From: Tubiluchus corallicola
Lineage: Eukaryota; Priapulida; Priapulimorpha; Priapulimorphida; Tubiluchidae
Length of the DNA: 64,000 nt
Direction: 5' to 3'
Assembly (NCBI GenBank): GCA_030141605.1
Contig: JAQGDQ010000080.1
Span: forward strand, 186,001 to 250,000
This document shows positions 12,401 through 25,900 of this stretch, piece by piece. The notes below the pieces were generated by a model. It was given only the letters and a program-made list of their open reading frames with translations. It ran no database searches and was not told where the DNA came from. Every line of letters begins with the position of its first letter. Position 1 is the stretch's first letter. The translations under genes were made by a program, and so were the position numbers.

Positions 12401-15400
12401 GTTGTGAAGGCTTTGTTTACATTTTTTCTAGTTTCTTCATCGGTTATTTCCAGTTTTTCTAGGATTTCACTGACGTGAACAATGCCATCACCATTCAGAT
12501 CATAGGAACTGAGCACAAGAAGGTCCTTCCTGTTATTAAACTGACGTAGTATTGCATTCATAAATTCCCATTTAGCTTCCGTTATTGTCAAATCTGGAAA
12601 AAGCATGTAAATCACTGCAATTACATTTTAATATAAGGAAATTAATTAAGGTTAAATGTGAAATTCACAGTAAAGTGAATTTTTCTATTAAACATAATCA
12701 TATAGGTTTAGATCACTATTGCACGCTGCCCATCAAGTGTCTGATCTAACAGGCACTTGACAGTAATGTCTAATGCAGTGAAAATTTTACAAAACACACC
12801 TTTTAGTTCAGGAGTCCACTTGATTTAATAATTTTTTAGGTCAAAATATTTGATATTGTTGTTGTTTTGCCACTAGTAAAATTGTGGTGCTGCCCAAAAA
12901 AAAACAAATGTAGCTTTTTCCTCAAAATCGGCCTTTATAGAGGATGAAGTACTAAGTTATTCGTGTATATCAAGTAATGTCAAACCTGATATTTCTACCA
13001 AATGATTTCATATTATTGAAATACACATATCAGGATTTTCTGCTTTGGCATTGATTGTAGTGATTGCCAAAAAGTGGTCATTTCTTCAAGGTTTAGAGAG
13101 CCAAGGAAATGGCTTTGTGCAATTAACATTCCTATATGAATAGGTCACTTTGTCTGTCAGTCACTGTAAAAGCAGTTTGGAAGGACAAATGTTGAGAAGT
13201 TTGTTGTACAAAGGCCTGAATGCAGTCGACGTCAAAGTACTCTAGAATTTCTAAATGAACTGCACAGTTATTATGTGATAAATTTTCATGAAATTGACTT
13301 GTAAGCCCAAGTGGGCTGGAAACAGCTTTAATAACATTTTACAGTATTAATTAACACATGAATTATTACATTGTTATTATCATATGTTTATGTCAATAAA
13401 GATATTCAATCAATCAATCAATCTAAGAAACTTTTTGTTTTTAAAGAAGAGTTGTTGGATTTCTGCTTGGGAAAATGAAAAAACATGCCACTTTCATTAT
13501 ATATTCAGATTTTTGCCTTTGCAGCTGACAACCTTTTAATGTAAAGAGATTAACGTTTAAGATGTTGATAAACCGCATTTATTTTTTTTATCAAAGTAAA
13601 GCTGATCATGAACTTAAAACTCATCAGGCATTGAGTATTTGTTCATTTTGTTTGTCATTGCACTCAACAATTACGTTGGATTTTTGGAGTTTCTCCTGAA
13701 TGAGCTCTTAAGATCATAATGATTTCAATATAATTCTGAATTGAACTTAAATGTTATGTTCATATTTTGTCTTTTTGATCATAACATTTTTTTACTGACT
13801 CTGGCTGTCCTTGTGTTTAAAGCAAGGACAAAAAACTCATAATATGCATTACAATAATTATAACATATGTCATCCTGTTTTTGTTGCATTACAACTACAT
13901 AGTAATTAATAAAACATTCTTACCTAAATTTAGTGGCCTAGTAGGCAAGCCAAAATCAGGCAAAATAACACTAGGCTTGCCGCCTGGACCAGGGGGACCT
14001 ATTATAGGAGGTAGTGGTCCTGGTACACTGGGAACAACACCCCATCCGCATCCCAGTACCTCGTGGCTTACCGAACTACACAGTAGTATTACCAAGCACG
14101 TTATTTTCATTGTGACGTATCATTAATCCAAATTACCCAACAGGAGAAAAATCCCATGTTGCCTGCAAGCGTTTACAGGATGCCTACTCGTTTCCTTTCA
14201 GCACTGCTTGTATCCTGGGCTCGTCACAGCTATGACAACTTGTAACATTAGACGTAGTTAGATGGGTAATTTTCTGCAGCAAGTGTTGAGACTTTCTGAG
14301 AAAATCCCGCCTTGCTACATTGGGTGCTATAATTAGTTAGCTTTACCATTTAGTTCATTAAGTGTAATTGTTAATGCAAATGAGAATGTGTAGATATTAC
14401 TGGCATTCGAGTGCTTTATATGATATAATATCTGATGATTTTGTATTTTAAATATAACCAGGTCTATGGGATTTTAGTCTGCAGCGCACTCTGTATGCGC
14501 CCTGCTAGGAACTTTTGTTTCTCATAGGAGGTCGCATCTATGATGCTTCACTAATAAAAGTTTGAAATTATTTAGGGTGGTGGTTTTTACAAGCAACTGT
14601 TGCCACTTCCCACGTTAACATGCAACTTTGTTTGAAGTTTTTATGAATGGCACAGCTATGATGCAAGCAACTGCAAATTAACGTTTGGAAGCTTTAGCTG
14701 CACATGGGTTACATCTTTAAGACTTCGCTAACTCTTGGCAGGGTTACAGTATTATGAATTTAGGCGTTTGGAAGTCTAGCTGTCAAATTTTTCAGGTTCA
14801 AGATTGTGGGCCAGGATTATGACTTTCTAGAAACTCTGTAGTTTGTACTTATTCTGTACTTATTGAATGTGATTTGTTTTTTAATTTGTAAGAAAGTTAA
14901 CTAGTCACGTTTGTTGCACGAGAAATTTAGACATTTTCTAGTGTTAGCCCATTTAATGGCAATTATGTTGAATTTTCTTCTTGCTTTCACTCGCGCACTT
15001 TATGTAAGCATTTCTATATTTAACCATTACATATAGTACAGTAGAATATTTGCTACGCTGAGGATATCACGTGACTCTTTTGCCACGAGTGACGCCAAAG
15101 TTTGACACTTGCCAAAAATTTTCGCGACTGCGTATTCTGCCCAGGTCGCAAATCATTCGTGAAAAGTTTTAAATAAGTTCGCGCGTTCTCGGCACTTTTT
15201 TGCCAGTTTTGAGCTTTTTTCTCGAGAGAATACCACACGAAATTCGACATGTTTGCGACATATTTGCAGCTGTTTGGGTGACTTCTACGATACTTATACG
15301 ACAAGCCGAATGTTGCACGACATTTGCCCGAGTACGTTACGATCGTTTCACGGCCATTTCACAGAATTTTGGCGAAAAGAAGTGCGAGACAACCGAGGTT

Positions 15401-18400
15401 GTCCAAAATGTTCAAAAATAGTCGCAAAGTGGTGGCAGCGTCTCAAAATGTTTTCCAAGATTTCCTGGAGTTCAGAAAACACACGACAGTTATTTATTTT
15501 TATTTTAATGCAAAAGCCAAGTCTCGCGGGAAGCTGAGCTTATTTTAATGTATGGGGAAAATTTAGAAAATTTCAGCATTAAAATTGTGATAAGCATCTC
15601 GTGTAATTAGTAAAATCAATTTAAAGTCGTGATTACTTTACTCTTGGGCGCGCTAATTTTAGCGAAAAATGACGTCATCCGGTTTCCGTGCAAAATAAAA
15701 TCTTATCCCGCCAAGTAGACTAAAGCTATGTAACCACTTTAAATTTGATCGTAATTGCTCGAATGGCTAATTTCTAGATAAACACAGTTAAACACAAAAT
15801 TAGAATAACGGAACTCCTAAGCAAACTGTAGAAATTGTGCAAGTACCTTGACACAGCTTGTCTTCACGGCATTCAGGCTGCCTAGCATACACCAACTTAT
15901 GTCGTTTCTTTTAAATATGCCGGCATCAACGTTCGTTTGGCAGGAGATAAGAAATGTATTAAAAGCTAATGGTAAATAGTTTTATGATTAGCCTGTACAA
16001 GCACTAAATGTGAATTTTTCACTACATACATAAATTAAGCAGTCTAGCAGTCTCAACGATCATTGTTTTTAAAGCGTTTACGTTCATTTATAAATGTCTG
16101 CACACAATCACATATTTTACATTTATTTACAAAACCTAAATTTTCGTCTCCATGAAGTAACAAACGTATGATATTCCTTTATGCCAAATTTCTGATGTCG
16201 TCACTATCTTATAAAGCATTAAGCTTAACATAATGTGGGCAATTGAGAACAAATGTTCATATGTACATGTATCAGGAGATGCACTCCATGTACAGAAGGG
16301 CGATACTAAAGAACCATCATTACTTTTTACAATTTTTAAATGATAGGTCATAATTTTTTGTCTAAATCCTGTGCGTATGCGCGTATGGTGAATTGAACTT
16401 GGCTGTTTGCTGTAAAAAATAGTTTGGATGTTTATTAAAATCTAAGTGCTTTTTAGTTCAAGTTTAAATATTGATAAAGATCTTATTTTTACGTTTAGTT
16501 ATGGGAAGTTTCATTATTTCACGGCTTCTTTGTACTTCGGACATTCTTTACTCCATGTCAAATGCTCACCTCAGCTGTTAATGCGCTGTTCAGTTTCGGA
16601 TTCACAGGGCTTTTGCGAACACTTCTCTTCAAACAGGACTTGATCGACGCCGCTTAGCTACACGAATGTATTTGTAACAGTTGTAAAGATAATAGGCCAC
16701 TCCACTCAAGCTAAGGATCGCTTAACTTTGGCAGTAAGCGCATACCTTGAGTTCATGACCATTCATTTATTTTTCCGGAATTCATATAGAAGCTTTATGC
16801 AGGTATGCACATGCATGTTTCATCATTTTGCACAGATTGGAAGGGAGGATTGGGAGGTTGGCACATTGTCATTGTCATTGCAAGATTTTACTATTTAGAA
16901 ATATAGGTAATAATAATAATAATATAATAATAATAATAATAACAATAACAATAATAGTAATTGTAATAGTAATAGTAATAGTAATAGTAATAGTAATAGT
17001 AATAGTAATAGTAATAGTAATAGTAATAGTAATAATATTTGAAACCACCAATTGAAAAAAACAAGTTCTATGGTATTTTATTTTGATCGTCACATAATAT
17101 GTATTAAAAGTCTGCTAGTTAAGCATCTTCTGGATTTAAATATTGATTTTACCCGACTCATAAGACATATTGCTATAGTTGTGATCGATTTTCAAATGAT
17201 TAGCCTGGAGGTGAATTAGCCCGCGAATCCTCGGGCTAATTACGTCTACTATGTAATGTAGGCCTAAAACGTTTTGAGAGTTAATACGTGGGCACATATG
17301 GTGGTGATCATATTTATCGTCAGTTAATTGTTACGTTCACGTCATACATAATTACGTATTGCTTTACCCTCAATCCGCCCCATACTTCAAACGCCCCAGG
17401 GAGAAATTATTTTGTAGCTGACACGCCAAAAAAGGTGATGCATGTATACAAGGGTTAACACATTTGGTTACAATGTAAACGGCAAAACTTTCAAATGTTA
17501 ACCATTCGCGACTATATCACTTATTAGAAGCATTTGCATGTGTAATAGTAAGTGTACTGTAATGAAAGTTACTAGCAATAAACCGTTTGTCTTAAGTTTC
17601 TGTCATTATAACTTCACCATAATTAGCATTCATTCAAAGGCTTTTGCTCTCTACACATTTCGATTGTACAGCAGATATAACAACATTTATTTTCAGTGAT
17701 TTGGTTTGTTTGTTTTTTATCAAATATTACACTTGACAAGATGTTCAAAGTTGCAGTTCATAAGTTCTTCATCAAATAGGGTTCCTTCTGGGCACTGTCT
17801 AAGGTAAAACTTTCCCCAGTTGCAATGGAGCCATCTTCTGCAATTTGTTGGATCTGGAAAATTGCCAAATGGTTCCGGACAGTAAAACTGTGCATCACCT
17901 TCATAAGGTCCTACAGGAACAGTTTGACCGACATTAGGTGGCTTTGATCCTACAAAGTAAAGGGTTGCTATTAGTTAATTATTTTGATGGAGCAAATTTT
18001 ATATTGTTTTGTCATCAGTAAGACAAAAATGTTTGCTCATGGTTTATAATTTTTGTATAGCCCTATGCAAAAATTGAAACAATTTTACAATTTGAATATA
18101 TTTGGGGTCTTTGAAGGTAAGCAGCTTTTGACTATACAGGCTTAAAGCCATAGGAGTTCCTTTGTGAAATGTTTAACGTACCTACAGACAATGTGCAAGT
18201 TACTTTTTCCCTGTCACTTCCAGGCCAGAATGGAGCGTTTCGGAATTCTTGACATGAAATCGCAAAGTCTCCTGAAATGATTACATATTTTTATTAGCAC
18301 GTATCCAGATAGGAACAATGAACTATTCCGTTTGTATCGAAGGGAAAGTTACTGATTAATATTCGAGTGCTGTCTTCACCGCATCATATACAAGTCCTGA

Positions 18401-19938
18401 TACCTTATGTATAAGTGCCGAAGAGCGATTATCTTAGGCACAAGGGGTGTATTTATTATTTCAAACCAGTTTTGCTCTGGTATTACTTTGGTATTACTGC
18501 TTACTGATTAAGACTCACCTATATCTGATATCTTGCGTATTACAGTGTGAAAACTCTTTAATAACATTAGTTTTCATTTGCTTTTTGTTTTAATTTGACT
18601 GATCTGCCGGTTATCTTACTTCACTTCCGTTCAAATTTGTTTTAACGCTTCATAGTTTTAACAATTTGAACAACTGAGTAGTTTTTGGCTTTATTTACGC
18701 AGAACGCATTCAAGCGTGGGTCAGGCCAAAAAGCACTACTTTTTTACATTTACCCTAAGTCTTACCATTTACGTCTGCATCGGTGAATGCTAAGATGGCC
18801 ATCTGTTTAAGGTAATCATCATAGACTATTTTGAGAGCATTCAGGATTTCCGTTAGATCTATTTTTCCATCTTGATTCTGGTCATAAGTGTTGAAGTTTA
18901 ATAAGCGCATCTGATCCCTGTGGCCAGTCGCTAACTTATAGAAGTAGAAATATCTGTCGTCAATGTTCTCCATTTCTTTACTTTGCAGTTGATCAGTTTC
19001 ATAAGCTGTAATAGACTTTTAATGAAAATAATGTTCATGTTATTTTTACAATCACGAAGCTAGCTATAAGCATGTACGTGTACTTTATGGCACAGCTAAG
19101 ATTATTATCAAGATGCTTCTGTCGCTGTAACATTCTTAATGTTATCGGCTCAATTTATGTGTAAAATCGAATAATAAAAATATTACATTGAATTGATGGC
19201 GTCTGGATAACTATTGTTATGCAATGTACGGTGATGTAAGAGATTTACTGAAAATTTGTGAAATTCCAAAAAACTTAAAATTACAAACAATTCAAGTTAA
19301 TTGAAAGAAACAATACTGACCCGGTCTTGAAGCTCCTGGTGCCGAAGACCATCCACATCCACAGCTAAGTTTTAATATTGTCTCGAATAAAATTACGCAC
19401 AAACTCACTTGTTTGTTCATTGTCAACTGTCGAAAGATAAAAAACACAAAGCCAGATGTATGCTAACACATTCACGTAGTTCACATTAGTCGTCAGTAAT
19501 GATGCTATAGCACTTCCCAATTCTCGATATTATAATAATTATATGAATGTGCTTTTGTTTAATTAAGCCAAGCTATGAGCATTTTTTGTAACAGTTTTTA
19601 ACATAACTCGTTCTGTACTTGCAAGTAAAATGTTGCAGATCTTTGTAGAACCTGTGTAGACTCGATCTGTGTAAAAGCTGTGAGTCTCGACGTCATATTC
19701 TTTGCTGCATTTATCCTTCACTGTCTAGGCGGCTTAACTTGAGGAGGTGTTTATCTTGTCAAATTTACTTTACGTCTTATGTTTAATTTACAGCGTGTAA
19801 AACGCATCTTCAACAAAGGCTTTTTCTTCCCTATTCAATAGACTATTTTTAGAGTCTTGGTTGAGTCAAACCAAGTCTGGTGAAATCAGGTTAGAGGATG
19901 ATTTTATAGAGGAGAGGAAAAGTGATTTGCAGTGTGAC

Positions 19939-19985
<47 letters not shown>

Positions 19986-22900
19986 TCACTTGTATATATA
20001 TTGCTCTTCTATATATATATATATATATATATATAGAAGAGCAAGGCTTCGTTCCACGTACTCATATTAATCGTTATCTGAGACAGGATCTGCTTCTTTT
20101 CACGATTAGTAATTAATAATTGATGAAAACTGCCAAACCTGCTAGAAATTTAGGCAACGAATTCTCTCTCTGTGTGTGCAACTTGCTGGCCGACTATCTT
20201 TTTATTTTACTTTATTAATATAGTGAAGAAGACGTTACTGCCTGTTTGCGGTCTTAGTTAAACTTTTAGCATATGCATGTCCCAGCCTCTACTGAGGGCC
20301 CTCTAGTATCTGTGGCTTTAGCCGTCTAGCATCTATAGTTTTACCGAGTTACAATTTACTGATTTTTTTTTGTGTTTCTGGAGCGTGATCCCATTTAAAA
20401 GAAGGTGAGAAAAAAGTTGGCGACATACTGACTCGCAAACTTACGAAGTTTCAAAATATTCGAGCGAATACAACAGCAATTGAATAACTTCAGTGTAAAT
20501 CGGCACGCATTGGGCGCTCATAATGGGATAGGTAGCCAAGCAGACTTACAGTGTGGTGAGCTGTAGGTTTCAGTTGATTCACTTGTGAACTAATCAATCA
20601 TAAATGTGCTAGTGTGTATAATTAACTCTTTTACTGTAATCTAATACGAAGCACTTTTCTTTACGCAATTCTTTTGATAGTAAATTTTCTAAAGATGTTA
20701 GTTGACAAATAATAATATTAAAAAAACAGAAAAGTGTGGGAACTTGGGACTAGGGAGTATTTTTCGCAAGTTTATAAATTTTCTAAATGCAAAAAAGACG
20801 CGTTAATGTTTGGTTTGAAGTTTCGGTTTGAAGGGACACTTGTATTATGTCGAACCGAGCACACAGTCACTGTTCATCTGTTTCAGTGTTTTCCCCCAGA
20901 TAAAAGTTTAATTAAGTGAATGGTAAGATTTACTACTAGTAATAAATTTTTGATTTTTATATAATCGTTCTAACCAAGTGTTTTGTTTTATTTTTGTCTT
21001 AAGTAAATACTGTCATTTATAGTGGTCTAGGCGGGTAAGTCAAATAGTGCATGACTATAAACATGTTACAGGCAAAGTATGAAACCGGGCATTCTATTGA
21101 ATACTTAGGCATTTTATGGAGTGCTTAACCAAATCAGGCAAAGCGTCTAAATAATTTCTTTTACACATTTTCCTAGGCTTTTCTACACTTTTCACATTAT
21201 ACATAATACAAGAGTTTGTTTAGGCACAGTGTGTAATTCTTTGATTTTGAATATACTTTCATTAGGTATTTCATGGAATACTGAATGAATTTTAGTTCAT
21301 GTACAAATAAAACAAATGGTCAATTGTTTTGATATAAGTTTTCTAAGCATAGCCAATTATATATTAGGGAATGTGTGAAATAAGTCTTCTTTCTATGTGC
21401 TTGGAAATTTGTATGGTGTAACGATCTGACGATTAGGGGGTAGGTTGTTTGATCGATGGTAGTCGCTGGATAACAAATGAACTGGCCTGTGCGAAAACTC
21501 TTAGAAGGACTTAGTAATAAAGCTGCAATAAGTGCTTCGTGTAACTATGTAACTAGTAAAATTACTTTAAAATCGCGATCATTTTGTGCTTGGATGCATT
21601 CTTGTTTCAATGACGTTATTCGTCTTGAAGAAAAGTTGCGCACTATCAATCTTCATCAAATGTATAATTAGTTTTTACAAAAAAATTAGATAGCTTAAGA
21701 TATTTTATAAAATGTCTAAATTACACATTGCCTATAACATATATACTGTTCACTTGATAGATTACATAGACGATCTACGCGAAAGATTACGTAGATGGTA
21801 ACAAATAACTTTGTCTAGCAAAATGTGATGTTTGTAATCTTATTATTAGAACATTCGAGGTACTGTAGAACCTCTTTTGGCCAGAATGTTGTGTTTAAAA
21901 ATTCTGAACAAGTAATCCCGAATGAACCTGAAAAAAGTAAAAAGACAAATTTAAGTAGTAACCGTAAATCCAAGCTTAAGCGGCGTTTATCAGACATCCG
22001 GAATGCGTTGCGCTATTGTGTATCCACTTGAGAATAAACAGCCTAACTGCAGAATAACGCAACAACGCAGGCCTGATCATTTAACCGGTGCATTGAAAAC
22101 AATATACAGTTGTTTTTATCTGTAACGTAATAATGCATACGCAGTAACGCGTAACGCATTCCGGATGTCTGGTAAATGACGCTTTAAGAAAAATTTACAC
22201 GTTTTTAATTCATTGCGGAAAGTTACTAGTAGCTAGTTGAAATTTATGGCTTTTATAATGGTTATCCGTGCATCTTGTTTGAACTTGAGTTTTATTAGAT
22301 TTTGAAAGCACTGTTTCAACAGCTTTACAAGTCTGCGAGAGTAGTATGCTACTAGTGATTTAATGCATAAGAACACTGCATTACATAACGAACAAAACAA
22401 TTTCATTTTTAATAGGCTTGGCATACATCATTGCAAATACTAATAAACAAAGATTATGGAATATGGATGGAATCGCGGATATGATTTATTTTTGTTCTCT
22501 AATATTTAAAGCAAAATATCTATCTTACCATTTGTGTCGACTTGTCGAAAGACTGAATAAGCAAGGCCTTCAATATTTGTATTTCCGTTTGTTTTTAAAG
22601 CTTCTCTAACTTCGTGAAAATGAATGCAATTGTCATTATCCGAGTCGAAGTACGAAAAGTCGAAATACGGCGAGATTAGAATCCCACGCAAAATTTCAAA
22701 AATTTCACAAGCTACAAGAGGTTTTATGTCATCTGACCATACCACGCTGTTAATGAATTCCCCACAGCTAATCCGTCCATCATCTATATTAAACAGATTG
22801 CCGAACAGTTAGTTATTGATTAAATTATAGCGAAGAATAACGTAACATGACTTTCTATGTTAGTACATATTCAATTATGTTTTTGTGATGACTGTACTTT

Positions 22901-25900
22901 TTTCCCTTCCTTTGCTTACCAGCTGCTGCTGCGTTTGTTTTTTTCATGATTTTCTCATTTCTTTCTCAGGCATTGTACGCTTTGTAGTACTTTTTTTATT
23001 ATATACGCTTTCATTTAGTTTTGTGTAGTCAGTTGTGTAGTTATACTTATGTAGCAGCATGAATAAACTGTAGAGATGATTTTCTAAAAGTTTTGTATAA
23101 CATGGATTACAGTAGTTATATAGCAGACAAGCAGACGAACTGGCATCTATGCTGACATGCAGCAATGCAGGCTGATAGATGACAGCATATCACCTGTGAG
23201 CAGTAAAAGTTAAGTCGGCTAGCAGAAATCTTACAAAACTAGTACTAGACGGCAGAAGCTTGCAACAACTGCACAAATAGCAACTCTCCCAAGTTTATAT
23301 GTTGTTAATTGTATTATTTAGATGTATACTGGAATTTTTAATGAAAGGTAAAGGTTCTGAGTAGGTGCAGTAATCTCTAAATATAAGGTTTTTTCGTCAG
23401 TCATATTTCTGCATGCCAGTTCAGATTGCACGTTCTGTGTACATAATTTAATTCGCTAGCTATTAATTTTTTACCCGTACTGTACATTCTACACCGAGTA
23501 TGGTTAAGACACTATTGTGTATACCAACTACTTGTCATGCAGAATCATGGTGGTGTTTCATAAAAATCAATTTGTTTCAAGATTTGTTCAAGCTTTACTA
23601 AAAAATTCACAGGGTCAATGTTTATTCTAATGTCATGCAAAATATGCCCTAATGGCCTATATGCAGTAGAACCAGCATGCAAATAATAAATTATGTTAAA
23701 CTTTTTATTTAATATGTAAAAATCTTATTTATTGAAAGTGCATAAAATTTTTACAACTGTTACATTTTTTTTAATTTACCAAATTATTTTGAAATGTTAC
23801 TCATAAATGTAGTCCCATTTAAGCCCGCAGTTTTACTCGGTAGGCCATGTAGTAAGAATATACAGTACTTCAATTTTCAGAGTAAAAGATAAGCCTTCCA
23901 AAGCGGCAAATACTCTCTATTAAAAAAATTGAAACAAATAATTATACTGACATATTTGCATCAGCGTGAGGAGTATGTCCTTGACGGAAGAATTATTGTT
24001 CTTTGATAACAATCGGTAAATATTAAGTAATTTACTTTCTGGTTGTACTAGCTTATGAGCACATCGGCTAATTAAAAATAACAAATGGATAGTTAGCAGT
24101 CAACTAAATTAAAATCTTCTGACAGTGTGAGAGCTAGATAGCTAGTCTCACGAGCTTATCTACTAACTGCTAGCTAAAAATCAAGTACATATAGCTAATT
24201 AACTAAAACTGTATACTCATATGAACTATTAGAGGGTTAATCCGTAGTTGGTTCTATAAATTTTGTTATTTATTATTACCATATTTAGACTTGACATTGG
24301 ATCGAAAATTGTATAATGTCCTGTTTGTTACAGGTCAAAATTTCCTTAATTGTTTAGTTTTTGTTACCGTCCGTGAAGATAGCCAATTTTTGTTGGAAAC
24401 AAGTTGGACAGTAAAATTTTGAATATCTTTACAATTTGCTTCTGTGATTACTTGAAAGTGATACACAAAAATAGTTTTAGAGCTGCACTAGTAGAGGCTA
24501 TTGCAAGTTAATTTAAACCCTCGTTGTAGTCATCATATTTCTGAAGTTTACATATCCATTGTTCTGTAAAATTTTTGATTTCTTCTAATTATTAGTAACT
24601 AAGTAACTACGAATTCTTCTAATTATTTACAGAAATTATAAGTTATCAACATGTTTCGAGGTGAGATTCATTGTTACAAGGTACAAGTAAAAATTTTAAA
24701 ATGTTGAGAAATACGCAGGGCATGCATACTTGCCTTCACGAACGTAACCCAACTCGTCGCTAGAACTTTGAACTGCTTAGTGCGTGGGTAGTGTAGTGCG
24801 CTTATTATACCTCGGGTGCCAGTACGACATCCATATACTTATTATGATTACTTGCAGAGAATAAATCTCTGGCATTTATTAGATACGCAATGTTGTGAAA
24901 TGGCAGTTACAAATTATGCAGTGATGTACATTTGTTCAACTTACCGTCAATGTCAGTATCTTGCCGTATGGCTACAGCCAGCGTCAAGTTTAAATGTAAA
25001 TTTAACACAGACTGCAGCTCATTGACGCTGATGAAACCATCACGCGGTGAAACGTCATATGTGCTAAACCGTAGCAACTCAGTTCTGTTGTTTTCCCTAT
25101 AAAAGTTGTATAATTCCGTGTAGTCAATATCTGGATTTGTGCTGGATGTCCGACGAATCCCAGGCGATATTGCACCTCCGCAAGCTTCTGCTCGTTTTTG
25201 AAAAAATATTATAGACAAAATAATAATTATTGTTAAGAATCTGTTTGTCGCGTTTGAAGAAGTTAATGAAAAAGCCATCTTTCAACTGTGTTGTGTGAAA
25301 CACTCTCGTAAATTACTTTACTTGAGCTTGACGTAGACCTTCCGTATATTTCCTCGTTAACTGGGCTGTTTACTTCCGTCTTTCCTAGCAATTCCAGTCA
25401 CTTTGGTGCAACTTTTAAAGGGAAGTATCATAATATTGACTTCCTTTCCATACTCAAACACGTGTTGTTGTGTTCACTTGCTGTTTTCGTATTGAGTCTG
25501 TTAGAGTAGTATATACGTACTTGGATATTCTTACGATTTTAGTGGTGACAGTAACTGTACAACCCGTGTATATGGGTTGAATATTCTGAGGTCCTGAATA
25601 TTGTGTCCGGAAAGCAAACTGTCTGTCAGTCCGATTTTGAAACTAGAATTAGCCAGTTGAGTGATAAACTTGAAGCTCTAGACAATAAAATGAGCTGCAG
25701 CTCAAAACCATTGTGGAGTGATATAGTATCGATGCCTAGAGCCGAGAATAGTGCCAAGCTGTCAACAGAATACAAGTCTGACGACAAAATGAAATTAACC
25801 AAAACCATCTATGATCCGTCTCGTACTGTAATAATCAGCAATGTAAACGATAAAGAAATTGTTAAATCAAACTTCTCCATCGAAAAACAATTATCCCACC

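Noticed and set aside
13881-14126. Plus-strand Gly/Pro-rich frame
   Set aside because: Antisense shadow of gene B exon 1, which has a better signal peptide, CGWG motif and splice donor.
16828-17093. Open frames on both strands rich in Ile/Val or Ile/Thr
   Set aside because: They only translate the ATA/TAGTAA microsatellite.
22919-22948. Short minus-strand ATG exon (MKKTNAAAA) with a good donor, as first exon of gene D
   Set aside because: The loop of the next exon is completed perfectly by the exon at 24945-25278, which also supplies the signal peptide.
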